From CAVTBT01 sp963733065 (GTDB taxonomy: Bacteria; Actinomycetota; Thermoleophilia; Gaiellales; Gaiellaceae): 64,000 nt of DNA. The notes under the pieces are model-generated. The model had not been told where the DNA came from and ran no database searches. It was given only the letters and a program-made list of their open reading frames with translations. A program made the translations under genes and the position numbers. Where the stretch lies: assembly GCA_963733065.1 (NCBI GenBank), contig CAVTBT010000007.1:62001-126000 (forward strand), given 5' to 3'. Numbering within the stretch: position 1 is the first letter of the stretch; each line of letters begins with the position of its first letter. Shown here in pieces: positions 45,417 through 53,529 of the stretch.

Positions 45417-45998
45417 GTGCGGATCGCGGTGGCGCTGTTCGAGGACGCCGAGGAGCTCGACTGGGCCGGGCCGTGGGAGGTGCTGGCCGCGTGGGCGACC
45501 GGGTGGCCGGACGACGGAGTCGAGATCTTCACGGTCGCGGACACGCGTGAGGTGCGCTGCGCGAAGGGCCTCCGCGTCCTCGCCGACCACACCTGGGAGA
45601 CCGCTCCCACACCCGACGTGCTCGTCTACCCGGGCGGCTCGGGCACGCGGCGCGAACGTGAGAACGAGGTCGTGCTCGAGCGGCTCCGGGCGCTGCCGGC
45701 GAAGGGCACGCTGATGACGAGCGTCTGCACCGGCTCGCTCGTGTTCGCGACCGCGGGCCTGCTCGACGGCCGCCCGGCCACGACGTGGTGGGGCGCGATC
45801 GACGCGCTCCGGGAGCTCGGCGAGGACATCGACGTCCGCCCCGACGACCGGTTCGTCGACAGCGGCGAGGTCGTCACCGCGGCCGGCGTCTCGGCCGGAA
45901 TCGACATGGCGCTGCACCTCGTCGCGCGCCTGCACTCGGTCGAGCGCGCACGCGAGGTGCGCCGCTACATCCAGTACGACCCGCAACCGCCCGTTTAG
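45417..45998 (+). CDS. DJ-1/PfpI family protein (isonitrile hydratase/AraC-N-terminal type)
   Basis: 193 aa, one DJ-1/PfpI domain. RIAVALFEDAEELDWAGPWEVLAAW has the conserved acidic residue; VLVYPGGSGTRRE and the nucleophile elbow LMTSVCTGSLVFATAGLLDGRPATTWWGAIDAL carry the catalytic Cys and following Thr. RFVDSGEVVTAAGVSAGIDMALHLVARL closes the fold. The TTWW and GVSAGIDMALHL wording matches isonitrile hydratase-like members and the sensory half of GlxA-type regulators, but no DNA-binding domain is attached. The substrate is unknown. A dispersed hairpin element follows the stop. Confidence 0.85.
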   Translation: MRIAVALFEDAEELDWAGPWEVLAAWATGWPDDGVEIFTVADTREVRCAKGLRVLADHTWETAPTPDVLVYPGGSGTRRERENEVVLERLRALPAKGTLMTSVCTGSLVFATAGLLDGRPATTWWGAIDALRELGEDIDVRPDDRFVDSGEVVTAAGVSAGIDMALHLVARLHSVERAREVRRYIQYDPQPPV

Positions 45999-46001
45999 CC
46001 G

Positions 46002-46080
46002 GCGCAAGATCGGAATCCGCTCGCGCGGATTCCGATCGCGCGAAAATCCCTGAAGGCGTCCGCTTAGCGGCCGCGACCGC
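46002..46080. repeat. Dispersed double-hairpin element, copy 3
   Basis: GATCGGAATCCGC (46008-46020), TCGC loop, GCGGATTCCGATC (46025-46037) is a perfect 13-bp stem, followed by CCCTGAAGGCGTCCGCTTAGCGGCCGC. Starts 3 nt after the DJ-1-like stop and lies upstream of a convergent stop; may act as a bidirectional terminator. Confidence 0.75.
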
Positions 46081-46127
46081 TTCGTCGCCACAAGCCTCGC
46101 CCGTGTAACGGGCTGTCCGCGAAGCGC

Positions 46128-47330
46128 CTAGATCTGCCAGGCGCCGGCGCGGAGGAGCGGCACGTGCTCGCCGCCGGCGGTGATGCCGTCGACGTCCATC
46201 TCCGGCGCGCCGATCATGAAGTCCATGTGGATCGCGCTCGTGTTCACGCGCGGGTGGTACGCCTCGTCCTCGACGGGGACCAGATAGCCGTTGCCGAGGG
46301 CGATGTGGCTGGCCGAGTTCTCGTCCAGCAGCGTCTCGTGGAACACGGTGTCGAGCGGGCCGATGCGGCCGTCACCGTCGACGAGCGCGACCTCGCCGAG
46401 CCGTGACGCGCCGTCGTCCTTGGCCGCGATCTCACGCAACGAGTCCGCGCCGCTGTCCGCGTCGAGCTCGACCGCGCGCCCGCCCTCGAACCGGACGCGG
46501 ATGCCGTCCATGTGGCTGCCGTAGAACTCGAGCGGCTTCGTGGCCGTGACGTGGCCGTCGGCGCGCTCGGGGTCGGGTGTGGCGAAGATCTCCTCGGACG
46601 GGATGTTCGGGAAGTGCACCTTGCCGTCGACCGTCGTGAACTCGGCCGCCAGCCAGCGGGTGCTCGGCAGCAGGCCGACTGTGAGGTCGGTGCCGGGGCC
46701 GGCGAAGCGCACGGCGTCGAAGCGCCGCTCGGTCAGGCGCTCGGCGACGCCGTTGAGCTTCGTCGCGCGCTCCTCCCAGGCGGCGACGGGGTCGGGCTCG
46801 TCGAGCCGGCAGACGTGGCGGAGCTCGTCCCACAGGCGGTCGACGGCCTCCTCCTCCGGCAGGTCCGGGTAGACCTGCTGCGCCCAGGCGGCATTCGGGT
46901 ACGGCGCCGCCGTCCAGCTCGTCGTGCGGTCGTTGACGACCTCGACGATCTCCTTGACGAACGGGAGCACGTCGCGGCCCGAGCGGGCGGGATCCAGGCC
47001 GTCGGTGGCGGCGGGGTTGGGGCCGACGAAGCTGATCCGGGCGGCGTGCTCCTCGCCGAGCCAGCGCATCCTCGAGCCGATCGACGGCGGTACGTAGTCC
47101 AGGGTCGACTCCTCGGCGTGCTCGAGGCGCGCCCGTTTCACCCACGGGTCCCACCAGAAGACGTCGACCCACCTGGCGCCCTTCCGGTAGGCGGCGCCCG
47201 CGACGGCGCGCACGATCGGCTCCATGCCGATCTGCGCCGTCACGCCGACGATCTCGCCGGGCTGGACGTTCGCACCGAAGCCGACGAGCAGCTCGGCCAG
47301 CTTCTCGACGTCGGCGGAGCGGTCTCGCAT
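46128..47330 (-). CDS. M29-family aminopeptidase (thermophilic metalloprotease)
   Basis: 400 aa, M29 family (AmpS/AmpT/PepS). VEKLAELLVGFGANVQPGEIVGVTAQIGMEPIVRAVAGAAYRKGARWVDVFWWDPWVKRARLEHA is the N-terminal domain. Metal and catalytic residues lie in FPNIPSEEIFATPDPERADGHVTATKPL (Glu), FHETLLDENSASHIALGNG (Glu, His), and NTSAIHMDFMIGAPEMDVDGI (His, Asp). It removes N-terminal residues from peptides with two metal ions, in the cytosol. A monocistronic leftward gene, divergent from the pseudouridine synthase by 33 nt. Confidence 0.9.
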   Translation of the reverse strand: MRDRSADVEKLAELLVGFGANVQPGEIVGVTAQIGMEPIVRAVAGAAYRKGARWVDVFWWDPWVKRARLEHAEESTLDYVPPSIGSRMRWLGEEHAARISFVGPNPAATDGLDPARSGRDVLPFVKEIVEVVNDRTTSWTAAPYPNAAWAQQVYPDLPEEEAVDRLWDELRHVCRLDEPDPVAAWEERATKLNGVAERLTERRFDAVRFAGPGTDLTVGLLPSTRWLAAEFTTVDGKVHFPNIPSEEIFATPDPERADGHVTATKPLEFYGSHMDGIRVRFEGGRAVELDADSGADSLREIAAKDDGASRLGEVALVDGDGRIGPLDTVFHETLLDENSASHIALGNGYLVPVEDEAYHPRVNTSAIHMDFMIGAPEMDVDGITAGGEHVPLLRAGAWQI

Positions 47331-47351
47331 GCGGGCGGGACACTATCCGGC

Positions 47352-47357
47352 GACAAT
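47352..47357 (+). promoter_or_regulatory. -10-like GACAAT, likely leaderless promoter
   Basis: GACAAT lies 6 nt before the GTG of the pseudouridine synthase gene at 47364; the same hexamer precedes the patatin gene. Confidence 0.4.
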
Positions 47358-47363
47358 GGCGCG

Positions 47364-48089
47364 GTGCGGCTGAACGCGTTCCTCGCCCGCGCGGGCGTCG
47401 CCTCGCGCCGCGGAGCCGACGAGCTGATCAAGACCGGCCGTGTGCTCGTGAACGGCTCACCGGGCGAGCTGAACACGGTCGTCTCCGGGCGCGACCGCGT
47501 CGAGGTCGACGGGCGGCGCGTCCATCTGCAGCAGCTCGCGCACGTGCTGCTCTACAAGCCGGCGGGTGTCGTGACCACCGCGCGCGACCCGCAGGGGCGG
47601 CCGACCGTCGTGCAGCTCGTCGACCATCCGGTGCGCGTCGTCCCGGTCGGGCGGCTCGACGCCGACACGACGGGGGCGCTACTGCTGACGAACGACGGCC
47701 CGCTCTCTCATCGGCTCGCGCACCCGCGCTACGGCGTCGAGAAGACGTATGTGGCCGACGTCGAGGGCGATCCCGCCGACGCGGCCCTCGAGCGGCTCCG
47801 GGCCGGCATCGAGCTCGACGACGGGCCGACCGCTCCCGCCCGCGTCCGCCGGCTCCGGCGCGGCCGCGTGGAGCTCGTCCTGCACGAAGGACGGAAGCAC
47901 CAGGTGCGGCGGATGCTCGAGGCGGTCGGGCACCCGGTCCGGCGGCTGCACCGTCCCGCCTATGCGGGCTTGACGATGGAGGGGCTGGCACCCGGCGAGT
48001 GGCGCGAGCTGACAAACGACGAGGTCGAGACGCTTCGTGCCGCTACTCGTAGAACGCCAGCACGCCGAGCACGACGTACAGCGAGATGA
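47364..48089 (+). CDS. 16S/23S rRNA pseudouridine synthase, RsuA/RluB family
   Basis: 241 aa. An S4 RNA-binding domain (VRLNAFLARAGVASRRGADELIKTGRVLVNGSPGELNTVVSGRD, 1-60) precedes the catalytic domain with the motif GRLDADTTGALLLTNDGPLSHRLAHPRYGVEKTYVADV, whose GRLD Asp is the nucleophile, and GRKHQVRRMLEAVGHPVRRLHRPAYAGLTMEGL. In many actinobacteria rluB follows scpA-scpB; here two genes intervene. RluB versus RsuA cannot be separated by eye. The Arg-rich C-terminus overlaps the convergent exchanger gene by 47 nt. Confidence 0.9.
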   Translation: MRLNAFLARAGVASRRGADELIKTGRVLVNGSPGELNTVVSGRDRVEVDGRRVHLQQLAHVLLYKPAGVVTTARDPQGRPTVVQLVDHPVRVVPVGRLDADTTGALLLTNDGPLSHRLAHPRYGVEKTYVADVEGDPADAALERLRAGIELDDGPTAPARVRRLRRGRVELVLHEGRKHQVRRMLEAVGHPVRRLHRPAYAGLTMEGLAPGEWRELTNDEVETLRAATRRTPARRARRTAR

Positions 48090-49098
48090 GCGCGGCGCCT
48101 TCGAACGCCATCGCGCGGCCGTCGCCGGTGATCTGCCAGACAGCCACGGAGCCGAGGACGAGCGCGCCGATGTAGACCGGGTTCAGGACGAAGGTCAGCC
48201 GATCGGCGAAGAACAGCGAGACGAGCACCGACGCCGGGTAGACGACAGCGGCGATCTGCGAGACCGAGTTGCTGATGACCGAGATCGCGAGATCCGCCTG
48301 GCCGCGGCCTGCGAGAGCGAGCCCGATGGCGTTCGGGATCGCAGTGCCCGCGATCGCCACCAGCACGAGGCCCGTGAAGGCGCGCGAGATGCCGAGCTCG
48401 TCGGCCGTCGGGCCGAGCGCCGTGACGAACCAGCTCGACACGAACGCCGCAGCGACGCCGGCCACGGCGAGCAGCACGACCGCCACCCGCAGCGGCAGGA
48501 TCCGCGGCATGAGCACCTTCGGCGCGGGCCGGCGCTCGCTGTCCCCACCGAGGTAGCCCGAGAGCCACGCGAGATAGACACCGAGCAGGCAGACGGCGCC
48601 GACCACCGAGATCGCGACCTGGTGCTCGCTCGCACGGTCACCGACGGTCTCCGACAGCCCGAGCAGGACGATGATGAAGACGGAGAGCAGCAGCAGAGTG
48701 GCCGTGTCGTTCGGCAGCCGGCTGTCGAACGTCATCACTCCGCCCCGGCCCACGCGCGCGCCGATCACGATCGCCAGGCCGAGCATGAGCAGGGCGTTGA
48801 CGAGCAGGCCGCCCAGGATCGAGGTTTGCGCGACGACCGTCTCGCCATCGGACAGTGCGAAGAGGACGATGAAGAAGCCGGGCAGGTTGCCGAGCGTGGA
48901 CTGGACGACGCCGGTTGCGGCGGGGCCGAGCCGTGTGGCGACGGACTCGGTGCCGATGCCGATCTGCCACGCGACACCGCCGAGCGCCAGTCCGGTGACG
49001 ATGAAGGTGGCGACGTCGGAGGCGCCCGCGTAGTGCATGACGCCGCCGATCGCCGTGAGGACGAGCGTGATCCCCGCGACCGCGAGGCCGCGGGTCAC
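48043..49098 (-). CDS. Cation/H+ exchanger-fold membrane protein lacking the canonical acidic residues
   Basis: 351 aa, about ten to eleven transmembrane segments, clearly homologous to CAX/ChaA-type Ca2+(Na+)/H+ antiporters. The alpha-1 repeat reads TRLGPAATGVVQSTLGNLPGFFIVLFALSDGE...SILGGLLVNALLMLGLAIVIG, where the family has GNAPELI: the ion-binding Glu is Phe here. The alpha-2 repeat reads GLVLVAIAGTAIPNAIGLALAGRGQADLAISVISNSVSQIA, where the family has GNAAEH: Glu is Asn. Both canonical carboxylates are therefore missing, so it may carry another substrate or none. GTG start overlaps the trpS stop region. Convergent with the pseudouridine synthase. Confidence 0.8.
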   Translation of the reverse strand: MTRGLAVAGITLVLTAIGGVMHYAGASDVATFIVTGLALGGVAWQIGIGTESVATRLGPAATGVVQSTLGNLPGFFIVLFALSDGETVVAQTSILGGLLVNALLMLGLAIVIGARVGRGGVMTFDSRLPNDTATLLLLSVFIIVLLGLSETVGDRASEHQVAISVVGAVCLLGVYLAWLSGYLGGDSERRPAPKVLMPRILPLRVAVVLLAVAGVAAAFVSSWFVTALGPTADELGISRAFTGLVLVAIAGTAIPNAIGLALAGRGQADLAISVISNSVSQIAAVVYPASVLVSLFFADRLTFVLNPVYIGALVLGSVAVWQITGDGRAMAFEGAALISLYVVLGVLAFYE

Positions 49099-50075
49099 GG
49101 ACGGACGAAGCCCATGACCTCGTACATCCGCTCGAGCGTCGGCGCGGACGCCGTGCGCGCCTTGTCGGCCCCGACCGCCAGCAGCCGCCGCAGCTCGCCC
49201 TCGTCGCTCCGCAGCTCCCGGTAGCGGGTCTGCACGGGCTCGACCATCGCCACCACCGCCTCGCCGACGTCCGCCTTGAAGGGGCCGTAACCGGCGCCGT
49301 CATAGGCGGCCTCGACCTCGTCGGGCGTGCGGTCGGTGGCGACCGCCAGGATGTCGATGAGGTTCGTGATGCCCGGCTTGTCGTCGCCGCGCCGCACCTC
49401 GCGGCCGGAGTCGGTGACTGCGCTGCGGAACTTCTTGCGGATCACGTCCGGCTCGTCGAGGAGCCGGACGGTGCCCTGCGGCGTGCCGCTCGTCGTCGAC
49501 ATCTTCTTCGTCGGCTCCTGCAGGTCCATGATGCGCGCGCCGACCTCCGGATAGACGCCGTCGGGCACCTTGAACGTCTCGCCGAAGCGCGCGTTGAAGC
49601 GCTCGGCCACGTCGCGGCTGAGCTCGAGGTGCTGCCGCTGATCGTCGCCGATCGGGACGATGTCGGTCTGGTACAGCAGGATGTCGCCGGCCATCAGCAC
49701 TGGGTACGTGAACAGCCCGGCCGAGACGAACTCGCGCCGGTCGGCCTTGTCCTTGAACTGCGTCATGCGCCCCAGCTGGCCGTAGCTCGTGACCGAGGCG
49801 AGCAGCCATGCCGCCTCGGCATGCGCCGTGACGTGGCTCTGCGCGAAGACGGTCGAGCGGTCCGGGTCGAGCCCCGTCGCGAAGAGCATGGCCGCGAGGT
49901 CGAGCGTGCGCTCGTGGAAGTCCGCGACGTCGTAGTCGACGGTCACCGAGTGCAGGTCGACGATGCAGAAGAAGCCCTCGCCGAGCTCCTGCGTGGCCGC
50001 GTACTGGCGGAAGCCGCCGATCAGGTTGCCGAGTTGCTTGTCGCCGGTCGGCTGGATGCCCGAGAAGATGCGCAT
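49095..50075 (-). CDS. trpS: Tryptophanyl-tRNA synthetase
   Basis: 326 aa class Ic synthetase, homodimeric and cytosolic, charging tRNA-Trp. FSGIQPTGDKQLGNLIGGFRQYAATQ is the HIGH-equivalent (family members often have TIGN here); AQSHVTAHAEAAWLLASVTSYGQLGRMTQFKDK, AGLFTYPVLMAGDILLYQTDIVPIGDDQRQHLELSRDVAERFN, and KKMSTTSGTPQGTVRLLDEPDVIRKKFRSAVTDSG give the tryptophan pocket and KMSKS-equivalent loop. The downstream exchanger start overlaps its stop, forming a two-gene leftward unit. GAGAAT 7 nt upstream fits a leaderless mRNA. Confidence 0.94.
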   Translation of the reverse strand: MRIFSGIQPTGDKQLGNLIGGFRQYAATQELGEGFFCIVDLHSVTVDYDVADFHERTLDLAAMLFATGLDPDRSTVFAQSHVTAHAEAAWLLASVTSYGQLGRMTQFKDKADRREFVSAGLFTYPVLMAGDILLYQTDIVPIGDDQRQHLELSRDVAERFNARFGETFKVPDGVYPEVGARIMDLQEPTKKMSTTSGTPQGTVRLLDEPDVIRKKFRSAVTDSGREVRRGDDKPGITNLIDILAVATDRTPDEVEAAYDGAGYGPFKADVGEAVVAMVEPVQTRYRELRSDEGELRRLLAVGADKARTASAPTLERMYEVMGFVRP

Positions 50076-50082
50076 GTCGTCG

Positions 50083-50088
50083 ATTCTC
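50083..50088 (-). promoter_or_regulatory. -10-like GAGAAT, likely leaderless promoter of trpS
   Basis: Minus-strand GAGAAT is followed after 7 nt by the trpS ATG, without a ribosome site. Confidence 0.4.
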
Positions 50089-50148
50089 GCTGACGGTGCC
50101 TGAAACCGCCTGGGCGTGCGACCGTCGTGGGGCTCCGTAACCGACGCC

Positions 50149-50154
50149 TAGACT
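50149..50154 (+). promoter_or_regulatory. -10 box TAGACT, likely leaderless promoter of the DAHP synthase gene
   Basis: TAGACT lies exactly 6 nt before the GTG at 50161. Confidence 0.5.
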
Positions 50155-50160
50155 TGCTTC

Positions 50161-51507
50161 GTGGCGGTCTCGTCCGATCCGACCTGGTCGCCGTCCTCGT
50201 GGCGGGCGGTCCCGGCCGACCATCAGCCGGTGTGGCCCGACGAGGCGAGCGCCGAGGAGGCCCGGGCGACGCTCCGGGGGTTCCCGCCGCTCGTCTTCGC
50301 AGGCGAGGCACGAACGCTGCAGGCGTCGCTGGCCGAGGTGTGCGAAGGGCGGGCGTTCCTGCTGCAGGCGGGCGACTGCGCCGAAAGCTTCCACGACTTC
50401 ACGGCCGTCTCGATCCGGGAGAAGCTGAAGATTCTGCTGCAGATGTCGGCGGTGCTCACATACGGGGCGGCGTTCCCCGTCGTGAAGGTGGGTCGTATCG
50501 CAGGGCAGTTCGCGAAACCGAGGTCGTCGCCCCACGAGGAGAACGGCCTGCCGTCCTTCTTCGGGCACATGGTGAACGACGACGCGCCCTCGGCCGAGGC
50601 GCGGGTTCCCGACCCGACGCGGCTCGTCCGCGCCTACCACCAGTCCGCAGCCACCCTCAACCTGCTGCGGGCGTTCACGAAGGGCGGCTTCGCCGACCTG
50701 ACCCAGGTGCACGCCTGGAACCAGGAGTTCGTCGCGTCGTCGCCGGAGGGGCGCCGCTACGAGGCGCTCGCGGGCGAGATCGAGCGGGCGCTGCGGTTCA
50801 TGGCGGCGTGTGGCATCGACCTCGCGCGCACCGCCACGATCCACCACGTCGACGTGTGGACGAGCCACGAAGGGCTCGTGCTCGACTACGAGGAGGGCCT
50901 CACACGGCGCGATTCCCTGACGGGCGACTGGTACGACTGCTCGGCCCACATGCTGTGGATCGGCGAGCGCACGCGGCGACCGGACGGCGCGCACGTCGAG
51001 TACTTCGCCGGCGTCGAGAACCCGCTCGGCGTGAAGCTAGGACCGACCGCCGCCGCGGCGGACGTGCTCGCGCTCTGCGAGCGGCTCAACCCCGAGCGCG
51101 AGCCGGGCCGCATGACGCTGATCGCGCGCATGGGCGCGAGCGGCGTGCTCGAGAAGCTGCCGCCGCTCGTCCGTGCCGTTCGCGACGCCGGCCATCCCGT
51201 CGTCTGGGTGTGCGACCCGATGCACGGCAACATGATCCGCACCGCCTCGGGAGTGAAGACGCGGCGCTTCGACGACGTGCTGTCCGAGATCGAGAGCTTC
51301 TTCGCCGCCTGCCGCTCAGAGGGGGCCTGGCCGGGAGGCGTCCATCTGGAGTTCACCGGCGAGAACGTCACCGAGTGCCTCGGCGGGCCGGACGACGTCC
51401 TCGAGGAGCAGCTCGCCGGCAACTACTCGACGCTCTGCGACCCGCGGCTGAACGGGCGGCAGTCCGTCGACCTCGCCTTCCGGGTCGCGGAACTCCTACG
51501 CGCCTGA
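50161..51507 (+). CDS. aroH: Class II 3-deoxy-7-phosphoheptulonate (DAHP) synthase
   Basis: 448 aa plant-type (class II) DAHP synthase, condensing phosphoenolpyruvate and erythrose 4-phosphate as the first shikimate step. Marks: LLQAGDCAESFHDF (Cys metal ligand), VVKVGRIAGQFAKPRSSP, NLLRAFTKGGFADLTQVHAWN, DCSAHMLWIGERTRRPDGAHVEYFAGVENPLGVKLGPT, HPVVWVCDPMHGNMIRTASGVKTRRFDDVLSEI (His ligand), and GGVHLEFTGENVTECLGG (Glu ligand). It heads the aromatic and housekeeping run but is separated from tyrA by an antisense methyltransferase. Class II enzymes are usual in actinobacteria. Confidence 0.95.
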   Translation: MAVSSDPTWSPSSWRAVPADHQPVWPDEASAEEARATLRGFPPLVFAGEARTLQASLAEVCEGRAFLLQAGDCAESFHDFTAVSIREKLKILLQMSAVLTYGAAFPVVKVGRIAGQFAKPRSSPHEENGLPSFFGHMVNDDAPSAEARVPDPTRLVRAYHQSAATLNLLRAFTKGGFADLTQVHAWNQEFVASSPEGRRYEALAGEIERALRFMAACGIDLARTATIHHVDVWTSHEGLVLDYEEGLTRRDSLTGDWYDCSAHMLWIGERTRRPDGAHVEYFAGVENPLGVKLGPTAAAADVLALCERLNPEREPGRMTLIARMGASGVLEKLPPLVRAVRDAGHPVVWVCDPMHGNMIRTASGVKTRRFDDVLSEIESFFAACRSEGAWPGGVHLEFTGENVTECLGGPDDVLEEQLAGNYSTLCDPRLNGRQSVDLAFRVAELLRA

Positions 51508-52380
51508 CGGCTGCGCCGTTCGCACGGCCGTCGCGACGAACGTCAACAGCGAGTAGCGCGCCGTGCCGGCGCCCGTGCGCTCCACGAGACGCCGGATGTC
51601 GGCCTCGAACGAGCCGCGTCGCGCCGGGTCGATCCGGAAGTAGGCCGACGTTGTGCGCAGCACCGCGATGCTCCGCTCCGCGGGTTCCTCGATCGTCTCG
51701 AGCTCGCTCTCCACGACCGTCTCCTCGAACAGCTCCGCCGCGGCAGGCTCGTCCAGCTCGTGCCGCTCGTAGAGGAGCCAGTCCCACACCTCGGAGACGT
51801 TCCCGGCACGCTCGGCGGCGCCCGCGAGGTGCGCCTCCGCGGACCGCAGCGGCGGCCAGGGCTTCGCGTCAGGCGGGAGGTGGATCCTCCACGCCTCGCG
51901 GAAGCCGGCGTCCAGCTCGGCCGACTGCTCGTCCGCGACGGTGGTGTGCGCCAGGAGGGCGAGCAGCCCGCCGGGCTCGAGCAGGCTCGCCGCCTTGCGC
52001 CAGCCGACGGCGGGATCGATCCAGTGGAACGCGGTGGCCGAGAAGACGCCGTCGAACGAGCCCGAGGGCAGCTCGACGTCCTCGAAGCGCGCGACGTGGA
52101 AGCGTGCCAGGGGCGAGTCGCCGACGCGGCGCCGCGCGACCTCGATCATCCGCGGGCCGGGATCGACGGCGTCGACGTGGAGACCGCGTGCGACCAGCAG
52201 TTCGGTCAGCTTCCCCGTGCCGCACCCGACCTCGACGACCCGGCTGCCCGCACCCAGCCCACCCCGCCGCAGAGCGGCGTCGACCAGGGTGTCCGCGTAG
52301 CCCCGGCGAACCTCGTCGTAGGCCTCGGCGACGCCGTCGAAGACCTCGCCGAGCGGTCCCTCGGACTCGTGCGTGGACAC
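51496..52380 (-). CDS. Class I SAM-dependent methyltransferase
   Basis: 294 aa. VFDGVAEAYDEVRRGYADTLVDAALRRGGLGAGSRVVEVGCGTGKLTELLVARGLHVDAVDPGPRMIEVAR gives motif I and its acidic partner; VARFEDVELPSGSFDGVFSATAFHWIDPAVGWRKAASLLEPGGLLALLAHT covers motifs post-I to III, with the FHWID wording typical of Tam/UbiE-like Methyltransf_11 proteins. The C-terminal half is helical and acidic. GTG at 52378-52380 follows TACCCT by 6 nt. It overlaps the end of aroH by 12 nt on the opposite strand and divides the aromatic cluster. Acceptor unknown. Confidence 0.85.
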   Translation of the reverse strand: MSTHESEGPLGEVFDGVAEAYDEVRRGYADTLVDAALRRGGLGAGSRVVEVGCGTGKLTELLVARGLHVDAVDPGPRMIEVARRRVGDSPLARFHVARFEDVELPSGSFDGVFSATAFHWIDPAVGWRKAASLLEPGGLLALLAHTTVADEQSAELDAGFREAWRIHLPPDAKPWPPLRSAEAHLAGAAERAGNVSEVWDWLLYERHELDEPAAAELFEETVVESELETIEEPAERSIAVLRTTSAYFRIDPARRGSFEADIRRLVERTGAGTARYSLLTFVATAVRTAQPSGA

Positions 52381-52386
52381 GTCGTG

Positions 52387-52392
52387 AGGGTA
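52387..52392 (-). promoter_or_regulatory. -10 box TACCCT, likely leaderless promoter
   Basis: Minus-strand TACCCT is followed after 6 nt by the GTG of the methyltransferase. Confidence 0.45.
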
Positions 52393-52419
52393 CGCGGCGA
52401 GGATCCGGCGCGTGCCTTC

Positions 52420-52425
52420 TAGGCT
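52420..52425 (+). promoter_or_regulatory. -10 box TAGGCT, likely leaderless promoter of the tyrA operon
   Basis: TAGGCT lies exactly 6 nt before the GTG of tyrA at 52432; this may drive the coupled run through gpsA. Confidence 0.5.
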
Positions 52426-52431
52426 TCGCCG

Positions 52432-53529
52432 GTGGTCTCGCGGCTCGCACTCCTCGGCACCGGGCTGATCGGCGCGTCGGTCGGGCTCGGCGCGAAGCGC
52501 GCGGGCGTCGAGCGCGTGGCGGCGTGGGACCCCGATTCGAAGGCGCTCAGGATCGCCGGGGAGCGTGGCGCACACGACGTCGCCGCCGCGTCGGCGGCCG
52601 AGGCGCTCGCCGACGCGGAGCTGGCCGTTGTCGGCGCTCCGGTCGCGGCGCTGCCCGAGGTCGTCCGGGAGGCTCTCGCCGTCGCGCCGGCGGGCTGCAC
52701 CGTGACCGACGTCGGCTCGACGAAGGCCGCCGTGGCCGCCGCGGCCGCAGGGGACTCCCGCTTCATCGGCGGGCATCCGATCTGTGGTTCCGAGGCACGC
52801 GGGCCGGAACGGGCGAGCAGCGAGCTCTTCTCCGGCGCGACCTGGTTCCTCACGCCGACCGCCGGCACCGAGCCCGAGCGCTACGCGGGGCTGCACGCGT
52901 TCGTGGCGGCGCTCGGGGCCCAGCCGGTGGCGGTCGACCCCGAGGCGCACGACCGCCTCGTCGCCATCACGAGCCACCTGCCGCACGCCCTCGCGAACCT
53001 GCTCCTGAACCACGCCGGCTCGACGCGCGTCGAGGGTCACGAGCCGCTCGCGGCCGCCGGCGGCTCGCTCCGGGACATGACCCGTGTGGCCGGCGCCAAC
53101 CCGCGGATCTGGGTGGACATCTTCCTCGACAACCGCGAGGCAGTGGCCGCGGCGCTCGCCGAGCATCGTCGGCGCGTCGAGCAGCTCGAGGCCGCGCTCG
53201 CGGCGGGCGATGCGGGCTTCCTCGCACGCTGGATCGGCGAGGCGTCCTCGAACAGGCGGCGCATGCTCGCGAGCGCGTACGAGCATCCGGGCGAGCTCTT
53301 CCGGCTCCGCGTCCATGTCCCCGATCGTCCGGGCGTGCTCGCGGGCATCACGCAGGCGCTCGGCGCGGAGCGGATCAACATCGCCGATTTCGACCTGCAG
53401 CACCTCTCGAGCGAGCGCGGCGGCACGCTGACCGTCCTCGTCGAAGGCGAGGAGGAGTCGGCCCGAGCCGCCGACATCCTCGAGGCGCAGGGCTACGGCG
53501 TCGTGCGGGCGCCCGTCCTCGGCGAATGA
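52432..53529 (+). CDS. tyrA: Prephenate dehydrogenase with ACT domain
   Basis: 365 aa. The NAD(P)-binding domain begins LALLGTGLIGASVGLGAKRAGVERVAAWDPD (GxGLIG), with ELAVVGAPVAALPEVVREAL and DVGSTKAAVAAA; the catalytic His region is RFIGGHPICGSEARGPERASSELFSGATWFLTPT. The helical dimer domain has LVAITSHLPHALANLLLNH and ASSNRRRMLA. Residues about 288-365 are an ACT domain (LFRLRVHVPDRPGVLAGITQALGAERINIADFDLQHLSSERGGTLTVLVEGEEESARAADIL) expected to bind tyrosine for feedback control. Converts prephenate to 4-hydroxyphenylpyruvate. Stop overlaps aroA (ATGA). Confidence 0.94.
   Translation: MVSRLALLGTGLIGASVGLGAKRAGVERVAAWDPDSKALRIAGERGAHDVAAASAAEALADAELAVVGAPVAALPEVVREALAVAPAGCTVTDVGSTKAAVAAAAAGDSRFIGGHPICGSEARGPERASSELFSGATWFLTPTAGTEPERYAGLHAFVAALGAQPVAVDPEAHDRLVAITSHLPHALANLLLNHAGSTRVEGHEPLAAAGGSLRDMTRVAGANPRIWVDIFLDNREAVAAALAEHRRRVEQLEAALAAGDAGFLARWIGEASSNRRRMLASAYEHPGELFRLRVHVPDRPGVLAGITQALGAERINIADFDLQHLSSERGGTLTVLVEGEEESARAADILEAQGYGVVRAPVLGE

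Noticed and set aside
49095..50075. TrpS with QLGN and KMSTT in place of HIGH and KMSKS
   Set aside because: Tryptophanyl-tRNA synthetases commonly deviate at both motifs (TIGN is usual), so this is not evidence of an inactive paralogue.
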